Positions 1 through 14,300 of a stretch of 64,000 bases of DNA are shown here, piece by piece. How positions within the stretch are numbered: the first letter of the stretch is position 1; every line of letters begins with the position of its first letter. Both the position numbers and the translations under genes were made by a program. The stretch covers positions 658,225-722,224 of the forward strand of contig CAADRB010000047.1 of the NCBI GenBank assembly GCA_900708905.1. The letters run 5' to 3'. The DNA is from Hymenolepis diminuta (taxonomy: Eukaryota > Platyhelminthes > Cestoda > Cyclophyllidea > Hymenolepididae). The notes beneath the pieces are model-generated. The model ran no database searches, was not told the DNA's origin, and saw only the letters and a list, made by a program, of their open reading frames with translations.

Positions 1-3000
1 GGAGGTCTCTGCACACATGTCCGCGCTTGTTCTCTACGCTCATTATTTCAATCCTTTATTTGAAATATTATGAATTTCGATAAATCGAACATAGTTCGAG
101 TTTGTAGCGGATGCTACACCAATAAGTCCTTTTGCTACACCTAAGTAATCCTCCTAAGCAATCCAAGTAGCCTTTAGCAGAGTCCTCTCTTATCAGTTTA
201 CTCCCAAATTAGCTAAACTATGCCCAAAGTGGTAAAAACCAGGAAGATGCTAAGTTGAGAGGGTTTAGATATAGAGAAATACGATGAGGTAAGATAGTCG
301 TATAAAAGTACACTATTAAATAGTACTAACAAGTATAGAATAAATATCTCCATAAAATGTGTTTTGGATAAACTTGGAGCTCTGTTTGTTATTAATTTGC
401 CATGATTGATTTGACTTCAAAATTATCTGATTTAGTTACTGCGCAATTAGCTGATGTGAAACCGTTTCAAGAGATAAATATAGCATTGTAAACTGGATGA
501 CCTTGAAAAGGTAAGTACATTTTATGCAATTAGCTTAATTGATATTCGCAATGAAAAAGTCAATTATTTGGTAATCTTTTATAGAATGTCAGTATGCTCT
601 CATACTATTTAAGGAAATAATTACTAGATAAGGCAACCTCTGACGTTTTTTCATTAATGAAAGGCGAGAAAGTGCTTTTTCGTATTCAAACCAATACAAT
701 ATCCCTGTGGTATGAGTAGCGGCCGATAAAATGGAAATAGAAACCAACAGAGAGAAATAAAAGAAACCAATTTGAAAATGAATAAACAATTGTGATTGAA
801 AAGCCTAATTGAAGTTTGTTTTTTACTAGCGATGGATAAACAAATTGCAGCTCAATAAAATTGCTTTGTAATAATTAAAGTGATGGAGATTTATTACTTG
901 TAAAATTAATTTTGTTTAAAGTTTCACTAAATCTGCGAGTTAAATTTATAAAAAAAAACTGCTACTATGAGCATAAAATGTTATTGTAAGGCTGAATTGC
1001 AAACAGTATGGGAACGAACTCCGAGAACAAATGTATTAACAGCCTAATATTTAAATCATGGAGATGGTCTGGTTGCAATTCCCTATGGAGTCTTGATGCT
1101 CATATGAAACTTTATAAATTATCCAAAAGGTCTAACTCATTTCTTTTCGTTTTGCCACTCTCTAAGGCAACCGAACATTTTTATCCAAAATTACTTGCTA
1201 AGTTGTAGGTATTAATTATGAAAAGAATAAATAAAGAAATTTGATATGCGTTCAAGTTTCGTCATTTGAAGCTAATGTAAGTTAGAATTACTGCCCTACA
1301 CGGAGTCAAGATCGCAAAAAAGTTTCCCTAAAATAGAAATTAAAAGGAAAAGTTTCATTTATTAGATGTTTTTGGAAAAAATAATATTCCTAATTAAAAA
1401 AAGTGAAACAATAACAAAATATTGTTTATAATTTCTATATATTTCATATTTATCAAAATGCATCTGGTCATTGTTTCGTGGTAATTTGAGTAAAGGGCTC
1501 AGTAGTTGAGCAATTCCCTGTCATCATTGAGTTCTGGAATTCGTAAATTAATTAATTAAGAGACAAATATGATTATTACAGCGCACTTAAGCCTATTATG
1601 AATTGAGATGCTTGTAAGTTGATGAAAGTTGGATGTTGACCTCCCTGGAAACTGGTATGAATTCGATCAATAAAATTAACATTCCCATTTTCTAGCTCCG
1701 GTGTGATTGGCTGGTTAACAGGTAGGCATAACTTACTATATAAATCAATATAAGCCCATGAGAAAGTAATATCATTGGCAAGTCTCACTGGTATTGGTTC
1801 ATGAGAAAACAAATAACAATGAGTGCAAAATTTAAATGATCATTTTTTTACCATTACTTGTATAACTAAAAAGCAGTTTTTATAAATACTTTGTAGGATT
1901 TATCAAACCAATGTGTCACATGGTCTTCCCCCTTTGTTGAAGATAAAAATAACCTGTGTGAATTGCAAGAAGCTACACCCAGAGGTATTCAGTTCATTGG
2001 TCCGGAAAAAAGCTGGGATTCGTAACTAAAAATAGCCCCTGCAAGGAAACATAAATCATTCCAATCTGTTGGGTCATAATAATTCAAAATAACTTCTATA
2101 TGGAACGGGTAATAATAATATATTTCAATCAGATAATATAATAGTAGTTTGATTTTTCTATTTAAAGCATTAAATTAAAGTGGAAGTTTTTAATTACCAT
2201 GCAAAATGTGCATTCAGAAGATGAAATGTCAGCGCATAATTAATGTTGTGGCTTGTCAGTAAGAGAAGTGACACAATATCAGCTTCAAACCAGAGTTGTT
2301 TCAATAATTTCTCTGACCCGTCTGGGAAATTTTATATTTGTTAGGCTCACAGGATAAAGAAATGATTAGAATCATCCAATAAAATCCTCTGAAGAAGAGT
2401 ATTCATCAGTGAATTCAAGGTAGTTTAGACCAGAGTAAGAAAGCGTCGATTCAACATCGAATATCCCTGTTTGTTAATCCTTACGTCTCTTATTTTTCCG
2501 CTTCAACGCAGCCTCTATTTTATATTTAAAGGTGTGGATTGCAGCGTTTTGTAATTCGGGGTTAAATTTGACCCTTATGAACTCTGTTATCATACTGCGA
2601 ATTAATCACTGCTATACGAGTTGAGTACTCTAGCAACAGAGGCAGAGATTATTAAGCAGAGGTATCAGTATTAACAGTAGTGACCTCCATTATAACTGTT
2701 GTATTTCAGATATAACTTTCCCACCATATAAAGTCAATGATCAACAATTTTTAAAATAGTTCATTCAAAATAAAGATGCAACAACGCTTTTGAAATTTGA
2801 GGTCATGTAACGCACAGGTCAGACCGAGACAGGTAAGTCGTTGATAGCCCTTCACAATCCATCTTTATGTACATACTGGTATTGCGTTTATGAGATTCAC
2901 GGAGATGAAGTAAGCCCAATCTAGGAAAAAGGGTGAAGCAGTTATTGTCTCCCTTTTGTGTTGGGAGGTACCATTAACCGTTCATAAACATGCTTCCAAT

Positions 3001-6000
3001 TTCCTCGCAAAGTACACTTAGAACAGAGTTTGATTTACAGGATCTCAATAAACAATGACATTTTTGTTAGAAAATTATGGAATTGTCAATTCTCTAAAAA
3101 AATTGCTTACCATAACTTCAACATTGAGGATGCTGGTAGTACTAACTTGAAATCTATGATCATTTTATTATTGAAAAGTAAAGATAATTTAAATTTTTAC
3201 AAATTAATGAATTTAAAAAACAAGAGTTTACTTTCATAATTATCAATTTATTTATTTTTCGCAGTTAAAGGTGCTGACTATAGCTTGACGCAGAACTCCT
3301 CCACAACTTGAGAGGTAATCGTTTGCATTCAATGTCAAAGAATCGGCTCGAAGTATCTGACTGAATCGCCCATTTAATTAACTAACCGCATATATTTCAC
3401 CCGATTTTGTTATAACATAAATTATTAAAGGAAAATCATTTCCGTATCAAAGTTTCCAGCTCTTTTAATCTGGGAAAGAGCAGATGTTAGACAAATGTTT
3501 ATTGTATGGGACGCTATATTTCACTAAGATCAAGGAAGCGCAATCTGACATAATCTTTGCTCATTTCTCATACTCATTTAATGCTATTTAAACTAATATT
3601 ATAACAAAGAAGAAATTTACTAGTTTACAAATTAATAATAAAGACAGAAAATTTAATCTAAAATAAAAATAAAAATCAAATTTTAATTGTGGGAAGCAGC
3701 TGAAATAAGTTAACATAAAATTCACTAATTAATAAAAGGTAAGAATCATAAAGGTGCTGAGAGAAACCTGCTCCATACCGTTTGTGAAATCGAGTTGCAA
3801 AATATTTTCCCAAATGGTCAGCTTATATTCAAAATTTGAATATGACGATTCCGTCCCTCTTATCTCCGATATTCAGCGCCTAGCGACCGGTATTTTTAAT
3901 CAAGTTTGACAGGTTTTACTACTCTAATTTGTTATTTCTTCCAAATATTTGGAAAGATGAAAGGATGTTGAATGATATTCGACAGGCCATTGTTTTAAAA
4001 TGGCAGTTAAGAGATTGCAAAATAATTCCAGTCAGCGGAGGTCCCAAAGCAATATTCACGGAAGGTGATGTATTTCAACTCCGCAGAAAACGAATTAAAT
4101 TATCCAAAGGACTTACAATAAATCCATCCTTTGTATGGAAGAGAATCTCATTTCTTATATTTAAGATTTTCTGTCCAAGTTCATATTTCCATTTATTTAT
4201 TTATTATTTATTTTGTTAAAAATAATTACTGTGTTGAGTTGCCATCACATGTGAAAAAATCGAACGCTTATTTCTCCCGGCTTTATCAATAAGTAAATTT
4301 AAACAAAAAAGTCAACTGATCTGCTATTTTTAAAAGAGTAACTTTATATTGATCTAAAGGAGGCATAAAAAATGGGTCAGATGTGTATGATTGATCTGAA
4401 TATTAATTTACTCATAATTAGTTTAAGTACTAAAGTATATCAATTACTCCAACTCGGGTATATTTTCTTACAAATAAATAAAGAAATAGGAAGATACAAG
4501 TTAGTATAATGAGAATAAAGTGAGAAAATAGCTAGGCTAACAGTCGGTAACCAGAGTTCCCGGTGAAGAATGCTGAAACAAAAGTTAACGAGAATGCAGT
4601 GAAAGGTAATGGATAGTACTCAAAATTGGTTAAAGGTAGAGAAGGAAAGTTCAGGAAAGAGAAAACTTGCAATGAAAAATGATAGGAAGCACATGACGAA
4701 GAGCAAGTGAGGTAGTTTGAGCTGAGTGTCTCAAAATAAAGTGTGGAGAAATGAGCAAGCCATGAGGTCAGTCATTGCAGTTGGAATTTCAGTGACGGTA
4801 AAACGCGATCTGTGCACCTGGTTAAAGCGGGAATAAAACACGGAAATAACTTTATTTAAAAAGAGTTCATATTAATTCTCTTTTTAAAGACGACTTCGAG
4901 AAACACTCATGGTAATCTTTTAGCAGTATCATTAACTGAACTATTGACGCTCATATTTTAAGCTCGTATTCAAGGACAATTTGAAATTATTTCCAGACCA
5001 AATTGTTGGAGTAGTGTAATAAACTAAATTATTATTATTACTATTATAAACTGACCAGTTATCAGCTTAGAGCACTTTCTGATAATATATACATATATCT
5101 AATATTAATAGAAATAAATCTATTTCCTACCAACGAAGACTTTCTATCTCTACTTATTTAAGGTCATGACATTTTTCAAATTCTTAATTAGATTGGATGT
5201 CAATGATTAGAGTAAAAAATTTGCGACACTTTTCGCCAAAAAATCTTCCACAGAGATGACACAGATGTTTGGCAGATGGTAGTTAAAATTGGAAACCTCT
5301 TCTAATGGAAAATATCTTTATCTCAAATAACATTTCCTTTGTTTTAATTAATTTAATTAACCGGATTTATTACTATACCTATAGATAAACGTCAGTATGA
5401 TGTCAGGAGTGCTGCATTTTCTCACTCAGTTGGAGAATTTCAACTTACCCACTCCATCCAGTGGGAGATTATGTCCAGATTGTGGAATATGCGATTGATC
5501 AAAACTCTGATGGCCAAATTTTGTTACCGTTTGCTCCTGCTTAAAATAGAATCTATAAGAGTCAAAGTAGTGCAACATTAATTAAAGTTAATTGAACGAT
5601 TTCCGACTACGTCGGAAGTGAACTCATCCAAAAGCATTGACATCAAATTATAAAAATAGGAATTGGGATATTTTTAACGCTTTAAATTCGATTTTTACTA
5701 GTTAAAAAGAGTAGGTCAACTTAGTTATTCACAGTTTCGAATAATATTGGATTTCTGGCATTCTAACTTCTTTAAATACCTCTTTTCAAATCTCCTGTTT
5801 TTATTCTCACTGAATTATTTTGATTTTTTTGTTTCCTAGATACCTTTCCATGATTGAAAAGTGTAAAGGCCTATAACATTGCCATGAGAAATTTCAAAAA
5901 CTTTGACCCGTACATATCTCTTCACATACATGGAACAATTATATTGTTGAATATTTTGAGATTTACGTTCGATTTGTCATTTGATTTTGAACTTTTTAAC

Positions 6001-9000
6001 TTGTGGCAATTTTGAATGACCTTGAAATATAAATGTTCTGTAATTACAAGCAATGTTTGCGAGAAAAACATAAAAGATTTTCACTTTGATATCGAAATAT
6101 TGTTAAGAGTAGGGAGAGTCAAATTGATTGTCCATCATTGAAATGGATTAAAAGCTTTTTATTTCTCAATCCTACCTGCATTCGACCGTATGGAGTTACA
6201 AATAAACCAAAGTGGATTGCCTTACCATTCATTTATATACCATTTGATCAGCAAGATTGTATATGGCGGATATAAAGTTCCACAATTACCTAGTGATTAG
6301 TTCATGAAAATTGAGCCTTAGGTCATTTGGGCATTACGAATTAAATCACGTCTCCTGCACAAGGCTGAACAGCTTAGTACTTCCAGAATTCAAAGAAGAA
6401 GGACATGTTGTATCCCAGCCTCCTTCATTCTCGGAGATTAAAGACAGGCAACTGAACAATTGTTAAAGCACAATGATAATGAATACGTTAGAGCCAGGTC
6501 ATTGTTTTTTCACAGATTTCACGTTTTTTAAAAATTCTCAGTTGCTTTATTCACGTATTATCTCTTCCACTTTACAATCTTCTTTGTTATTTTTATATTT
6601 GCAGATTTTAGACTAACGCCTCTTAAAATATTTGCGCTGTTAAATAAACATGGTAATATACACTACTTCACAGAATTCGGACAAATACCTACTCTGAATA
6701 TCGTATTTTTATTCAAAGACGAATTATTTAGAATCTCTTTATTCTTTGAGGAGAATAATAATACTGAAATCAAATAGACGTCATTCTACCCTATTTGCCA
6801 TAAAGGAGCAGTATGTTAGAATACAACCAAATACAACGCTCCTATATGAATTGAAGACATTAATCTGTGTTGGCCAAATGATAAAATGAAGATTACATAG
6901 CGAAATTAGAATAAAAATGGTTATTTGCCACAAAATTATGGAGAAAAATTAGAAATTGAACATTCCGCCCGACTCAATCTCTTAATTATCCATTGGTTGG
7001 TTCCCTCTGTTGCTTCAGTTTTAGCACAGTAATACAGTGAAATAAAATTATACTCAAACCTGATAATCAAACAAAATCTAAGAGCTTATTGGTCAATTGA
7101 GACACAACTGTTCATTTCATCATCTTTTTACACTTAAACTTCACTTTCGTGGAAGGTCACGATGAAAATATTATATTGATCTGGGAATCGTGATATTTTC
7201 TCTAAATTTTCAGAATCGTTTAAAACCCCGATTTATTTGATAAAAATTATTAATCAATATAATTTAATCACATGACAACGAAAGTATCATACATTTTCAA
7301 AGTGTGATATAAATTTTTCATCTGTTTCGGCCCGTCTAAGAAGTTTGCTTTATAATTCTGGACTTTTATGTTTAATTCTCAGAGCGTGTTTGAATAATAC
7401 ATTAAAACAACTAAATTTAACTCAACATGCAACAATATTTGAGCACTATATATATATATTTATTTTGTAAAATATTTTATACATTTACATAAAATGCAAA
7501 ATTAAGTAATATACTACATAAATATATCTCTCTTCGTAATTTTTAATTACAATGATTAATACATTATTGTCCTCATAATTGCATTCCATTTAATGATAAT
7601 TTTAGAGCCAAAATTTTTTCTTTTTCTTGTAATAATTATTTTTTTTTCAATTTTAAGCATTTTCTATCCGAGTTAACTCTGCTCTATTTTAATTTTCACA
7701 ACGTCTAGATCAGGATTGATTAATTAACAAAGAAAAGAGCTGGCAGGTTGTGTTGGAAGGCAGAGTTCATTAATCAAGTAATTATTTTAGAGAAGGTTTT
7801 ACTTTTGTGCTCAACCGGCGGACATTTTCAACTTTCGTCCTCCCTATATAAGCCTATTTTTCAATTGTATTTGCGAAGTAAATATGAGTTAAATAATAAA
7901 TATTTGCGTATTTATTTTTAATAAGTGCAAAAATAAATATAAACTTCTGAATCAACAACATGAAAGAAGAAGGAAGAACGCAAATTCTCGTTGTTATAGC
8001 AAAGACTTAATACAATTTAAATCGTATTTTATACAGTATATCATAATTCGTAATAGTTAACACAAATAATATAAGTACTTACCTTTATTTCAATGATAAT
8101 TTAAAAATATATGTAAAAAATGAAAAATTGATTTTATTGAGGGAAAATATTTAATGATTTTCAGGTTAGAAAAGTAGACTGAATCTAGATATTATTCCAG
8201 TCGAAATATCTACATCAGTTGGACCCAAAGTTACCGTGTTTGATTTTTGAGGTTTGTGTTGTCTGCCGATGCAACTTCTAGTACTGCTGCAAAGAGGTCA
8301 ATAGGAACAGTGACATTCGATTAAAAACCGGTCATCTTTGTGATATTTTTAAAAATCAAAGGATTTGTGGAATTCTCGAACATTCTTGAATTGGTTAATA
8401 GAGCCCTAACTCGAATACAAAATGCTTTGCCGAATAAATTAAAGCTGGTTACTTTTAATCTCTGGTTTTTATCGTGCAATTGCCTTGGTGAAAACGAGAA
8501 GACAGAGTCTGAATGAAAGTTAGGCGGGAATGTAAGCAGAACGAGAGGTGTAGCGCAAGAACTGGCTATTTATAGCACGATCCGTAAAATCTCCCCGTGT
8601 CCAACTCCACAGGAAAAGTAAACTAAGCGTAACGGCGACAAGCAGAAATCGTCTATCAATCCGCTGATACTGCAGTGATTGAAAACGGTTCAAGCACACA
8701 CTAAAATGTTAAAATAATTTTTAATAAAAACTGATTAAGCCACTTTTATTTGAAAAAAAAGGCCCAAACAGCATTTTAAAACATCTTTTAGGTATTAAAG
8801 GCACATTTTTGATGAAGTTTAGAATTATTCTGCTAAATAAATTATGGTTATGCAATGACAAAGTGTTTATTAATTTCATTATTTAGTATTAAACACGTTT
8901 GGTAGAGGCTACATGCAATAATAGACGGAGATATTCATTGAACTAAACAGAGCTGCTATTTTGATATAAAAATTAATGATTTTTTAAATAGAAAATCAAT

Positions 9001-10698
9001 ATCATGATATCTTTTGTCGTTAAACATCATGTGATTTTGTATTTCATTAGACTTAAATTAACTCCTGAAGTTCTTTGATTGGCTACTTAGTGGTAATTAA
9101 ATATGTAAAATTTGCCAATATTCTCTTATTTTATTTAAAATGCAAGTTGGGATTAATTTCCATGGTAATACACAAGGGTATATCATTAACACTTATGCTA
9201 AAATTTTTGCGGGAATATTTTTACAAATTAATTAATTAAAAGTGGCCAGATTGACCTTTATAAGGTCAATTAGACTCACCTGTACTCTTAAAGATAATAA
9301 TGAACTTTTGTTAATATGAAAATCGATGAATTGAAAACCTGCGGATAAAAGATTAATTTCAAATTAACCTATTGGATTGGGACACAGGGAAATTTTTATA
9401 AATTTAACTTACTACTACACACAACCGCATGACAAAGGGTAGACAATTTCATATAATACTCAGCAAATACAAATTCAAATCCCCTCTTTTTAGCAGTGAG
9501 TAAAATTTAAACAAATAGAGAACGTGTCCTTTAAAGGTCAGCTATTAAATATGAGAAGCGCCACCATATTTTAGTGGTGTCAATTTTTGGAGTCACTGAA
9601 ACGCATTAGTAATTAAGCGTCTTTACTTAGATCCACATGTGATATCTACTTTTTAATTCCTATTAAAGGTTTAAAACTTGTTTCAGAAAATATAAGTTTC
9701 TTTTTATTGTTTCAGCAACTCCTACCGCATGAACTGTCGCGCCACGATTGGTTTATTGACCCTCCGGGGAATTTTAACTGATCTAATGAGAACTCATAAT
9801 CTTTTACAACAGTGCTGTAAAATTATATTTATTTTTAAAATATCACGAAGGCAATAGGTGGTAAATTAAAAAATTCACGCGATTCCCTTCCATCAACCAA
9901 TTAACTTGTCAATAAACTTTCAAGAATTTTAATTTGAGTTGTCGACTGAGGTAAATGAGTTTATGAAAGCAAATGACAGCCGAGAATGAGAGAAATTTTA
10001 TAAATAAAACTTTACCGCAAACCACTTTTTTTATTAGACAAAGCCAATTAATGGATACTAATCAATATTAATGAATGAAACGAAATTAAATAAAGTTTTC
10101 AAAACCAAAATGTGTCCAATTGTGATTCATATCAAATAAGCAGATTTGAGTAAATATTGGAATTTCCAGATAATTTTGTCAAAAGATTTCCTATTGGTTA
10201 AGCATTTATTAAAATTTTTAACGGCTCTTGTAATAAATTTGAATCCAAAATAATATTAAGTTAAAAAAAACTTTCCCGTTTTTCTTCAAATACATGAATG
10301 CACAAAATTAGAAGGTGAATATTTATAGCCAAACAGTAGTTTAAGTTTTAAAAAAGATTTCCATCAAAATTTCGTCCTGAATTTGGTGAAGTAACCTCAC
10401 ACTATTAATTTGCAGTCTCTTGTGCCCCATGAGTTATACCTAGAAAGGTTTCAATATCCTTCTTCACTTCACAGCTTCTAGAATTTTTGTTAAAGGAAGT
10501 AAATTATCATCATTTCATTTCATAGGTGGAGTCTTTTTCCTTTTTCTACGTAAAATTGTATTAATATTAATAAAAAACATTTATTTATCATAGGACAGCA
10601 GGTTTAAGAGTATCTTCAAGTGCTTCATACAATGGAGGGGAATGGTGTAAAGGGAATGCCGATTAAAGATATTAGAGCCCTAGACAAAATGAAGCAAA
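1..10698. other. AT-rich region, no gene seen
   Basis: Only short chance open frames occur; the longest (3929-4219) begins at TTG, has no splice support and resembles nothing known. A GC-richer patch at ~8490-8700 contains GGCTATTTATAG, also seen in the LTR-like repeat B TATA region. TGTAGCGGATGCTACA at 103-118 shares its first eight bases with repeat B. Confidence 0.6.
4855..4888. repeat. Inverted repeat, 11-bp arms
   Basis: TTTAAAAAGAG and CTCTTTTTAAA are exact reverse complements separated by 12 bases. Confidence 0.8.
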
Positions 10699-11389
10699 TA
10701 ACACATGAGCTGAAAAGTCCCGGGCCTAACACATAGATGGAGCTAGTTTTATTGCAGGCACCTTTTTTCAGTTAATACTCACCTTCAAAAGACAGCTCTT
10801 AAAATTTCATGATATTCCACTCATTAGTTTGTGAGTTATTGTGCTAGGAGTGACAGCAACTGGTGAACCTCGTCCAAAGCGCCCGAAAGCACAACAATGG
10901 GCTGGAAAGGTTATGGCCTCGGTAGTTTGGGATGTGCGTGGTGTAATATTCATCGACTATCTTGAGAAAGGAAATACCATTAACGGTGAATATTATATAG
11001 CGTTATTGGAACGTTTGAAGGCCGAAATTGCAAAGAAACGACCGCAAATGTTTCATCAAGACAATGCACCGTGTGACAAGTCAATCAAGACAATGTCAAA
11101 ACTACATGAATTGAACTTCGAATTGCTCCCACATCCACCGTATTCGCCAGATTTGGCTTCCAGCGACTACTGGCTGTTCGCAGACCTGAAAAAATTGCTC
11201 GAATGAAGAGGTTATCGCTGAAACTGAGGCAAAAGATAAATCGTTCTACAAAAGTGGTAGTGAAATGTTAGAGCGGCGCTGGAATGATTGCGTTGCTCTT
11301 GATGGAGATTACGTTGATGAATAAAGCTAATNTTGAACCAAAAACTGTGTTTTCTTTGTTAGGCCCGGGACTTTTCAGCCCATGTGTTA
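10699..11389 (+). mobile_element. Internally deleted irritans-like mariner element
   Basis: TA duplications (10699-10700 and 11388-11389) enclose a 687-base element. The left end (10701-10730) and the inverted right end (11358-11387) match at all but one of 30 positions; the shared core is GCTGAAAAGTCCCGGGCCTA. The end sequence and the following ACACATAGATGG resemble Himar1/irritans mariner ends as known from the literature. A full mariner is about 1.3 kb, so roughly half is missing, including the N-terminal DNA-binding half of the transposase and its first catalytic Asp. Ends are intact but the protein is dead, so it could only have moved with a transposase from elsewhere. One N lies at 11332. 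Confidence 0.88.
10850..11324 (+). pseudogene. Mariner transposase, C-terminal half (broken)
   Basis: The frame opens at TATGEP and runs through the conserved AGKVMASV, FIDYLEKG, FHQDNAP and PPYSPDLA blocks of mariner transposases. Two catalytic aspartates are visible, in HQD (codon at 11060-11062) and SSDYW, with exactly 34 residues between them, the mariner D34D signature. The N-terminal helix-turn-helix region and the first Asp are absent. A stop at 11204-11206 and a +1 shift interrupt the protein; the shifted frame continues with NEEVIAETEA and ends at TAA 11322-11324. A few residues before FHQD are also missing compared with the family. No functional transposase can come from this copy. 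Confidence 0.88.
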
Positions 11390-14300
11390 ATTGTTACAAG
11401 GTGAACTAAATTTGGCTATAATTTTATATTAATTTAATTATTTGTCACTGATTAGTACCAAAATTTCTAAAAATTTGGGTGAATATTATCGGTTTTTATT
11501 TCTAAATTTCTTTCGTTTATAAAAATTTAGTTTTAACCATGGATTAAGATCAGCACTGAATTTCTTCATTTTTCTTTCTGGAGTAAAAAAATATTATTAA
11601 TTCGAAATATCATGCTGTTTAAGAAATTAACTATGATATTTGGTAAAGTTAAACTAGAGAATATCACATTCATCAGTCTTGGCCTTCATATAACGTTTAA
11701 ACAAAGCCGATTAATATTTTTAAGAGGGCTGACTTACAATCAGCAGATCTTCATATATCTCGCAGTAGATAAGTACCACGGCAACCTTGAGAGGTCACAC
11801 CTTAGATATTATGCATAGCCGGCTAAATACCATACAAATCCATCAGTGTTGAAATATTTTTAAATCCCGAAGAGCTTTCTATTAGGCACACAAAATCAAT
11901 TTTCCGGTACTAGATTTTAATTAATATAATAGCAATTGCCATTTGCTTTAAAGCACCTCATTAATGCAATGATAATTTATTCAGCCAGTTTATAACATAT
12001 TTATTTGCGTTGTAATTAATTTACAATTACATATTAGATCAATTGATTTTGTTTCAAATTCAATTAAATTTAGTGACTTCAAAAATCCTATTACTTAATA
12101 TCAAATCAATGTTTCGTCATAGTTACTTGTGCCTGAACGTATCTGACACATGAATAGAGTTTTCAATTATAATTTTATTCTCAATCCCCATTTATTTATT
12201 TATTGCTACACCTTATTATCAAATTAACTTTGATTTAACTTAATATTCAAACTGCGTGGGAATCACTGAGCTGATTAAAAGTGAAAGATTAAGATATATT
12301 TGCAGAAAAAAATAGAAAAGATATTAACTGTACTAATTTATAAATAAGCCGACAAATTGGTGGAAAATTTGCCTGATTTAAACAAAATGTATCTTGAAAG
12401 TTGAAGGCTTATTTTAAATTTACTTATAATATTTTTAGGTTATTCATGAATAATTTTATTCATATTTGTTTAAATGAATAGTGACTTATGGACGTTTCAT
12501 CTTCTAAAAATGTTTTTTTTAGTAAAATAATAATCTCGTTTTACTAATCCGGTTAATGGATGGAATATTTAACTTAAAAAATGTCTGAATTGACAGTACC
12601 AAAAGTTTATTTATTTTAAATTTATTTGGCATTTTATGTGAAGAATGACGTGGTAGGTATCGCTATCTGAAAACTTTATGTGAGCGTTTAAAAAATACCT
12701 CCAATTAAATATTTGAAGGTAAAATTTTTATTTGTCTGTTAAACTTGTATAAAAATAGAAGTAGTCTTTGAAAATCGTTTTTATAATTTCTAAATATCTG
12801 ATCTGGGTTCATCAAGTCTGAAAGTACAGAGGAAATTTGAAATAGGACTTCTACCAATAGTACGGCGTCCGAGATCGAAGCTAAGAGCCTGGAAGATTTA
12901 TTGTTTGTCTAGGAAATAAATATGCAGATCTCCCGTCTCCGTCATATCAAATTAAGTGTAATTTACTTTTAATTGTTCATAATTTTAAAGTATCTCAATC
13001 AGTGATAAATATTCATGAGAGTTTATTTTTTATCAATGACAGTGGACAATTTTCGATTTTATTAAAAATACCGTTCATAAATTATTTGGTTGGGTATTTT
13101 CTGCAAAGATAAATTTTGCTTTCATCTGGTATTTAGGAATAAAATAAAATGTCAATGTTTAAATTTTAAACAAATCCATCTTACATTACCGTTATATATT
13201 TATTGATATTATATTATTAGTGATTGGATTTTGCCTTTTGAATTTAGTAAATCCCTTAACATGTTGGCACTTCTCTTCGACATGCGGAATTCTCAATAAC
13301 AAACATTTCCTGCTAGAAGATGTCGTTCATGATTCGGCTCCTCAAAATTTTAATCAGATCTTGTAATGCTTCACATCTTAATAATCTTTCTTTAAGTATC
13401 TTGAATGCGTGTTTTTTTCCCAAATTTGGTCTGGAAGTGCTAGAAGCACAAAGTGAGCGAATGCATTTCTTCCATTTATATTACTTTAAGGCCAAACGTT
13501 GACGACCCGGAAAGTTCAAAAAATCTTGCTCTTTGCTGCCTTGCTCCACAAAAATAACATTTTCTTCTATTCCATAGTCAAAAAATGTGCTCATTATTGC
13601 ATTATTACTCAACAGAATTATGCACTTTTTAAGTTTAATTTCGAAATAATAGAGTAAAATACTTTTTAGATTTGCAATAATAAAAATATTCAAAAATGAC
13701 TTTTATTAATTCGCTTTTGATGCTTTGATATTTAATCACGTAAAAGTGCTACAATTTCATGATATAACAATATTTAATGACTCTTGAATAACTCTTTATT
13801 ACTAAATTTAAACAAAATCGATTTTATCAGCCCAATCAAAACGACATAAATAAATACATCAGTTTTTGATTCATCGCAAAAATAGAACAGATATATAAAT
13901 GCAGATATCTATCTTTGTAATTTACTATTCCTTTATTTGTTGAACTATAAATAAGTTTATAACCGTTTATATCGCAATATTTTCGATCAGTTATGATCGG
14001 TTTAGTAGTAGGTTCCATACAATGTGATTGGAAAGTGGGGAAGTTTTAAAGATTGATAATAAAATAGAATTTAAGGCCACACTGTGAAGCGTTTTTTTAT
14101 TTCATTAAGCTACTGCATTATAAATAATTTATTACTTCTAAATTTGGATTTAATTATTTTTAAGGACTTAACTGGCTGATCTGTTTCATTTGAAATTTTC
14201 CTCCTTCGAATTTAAACAAGAGAGCTAATTTAATTCCATCGGACTTCTAGAAGAATATTAGAATAGTTAACAAGTATACCACCACGGCATTTTGTATCAA

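Noticed and set aside
3929..4219. 96-codon open frame on the + strand
   Set aside because: TTG start, no recognisable motif, and the tail is translated from T-rich low-complexity sequence.
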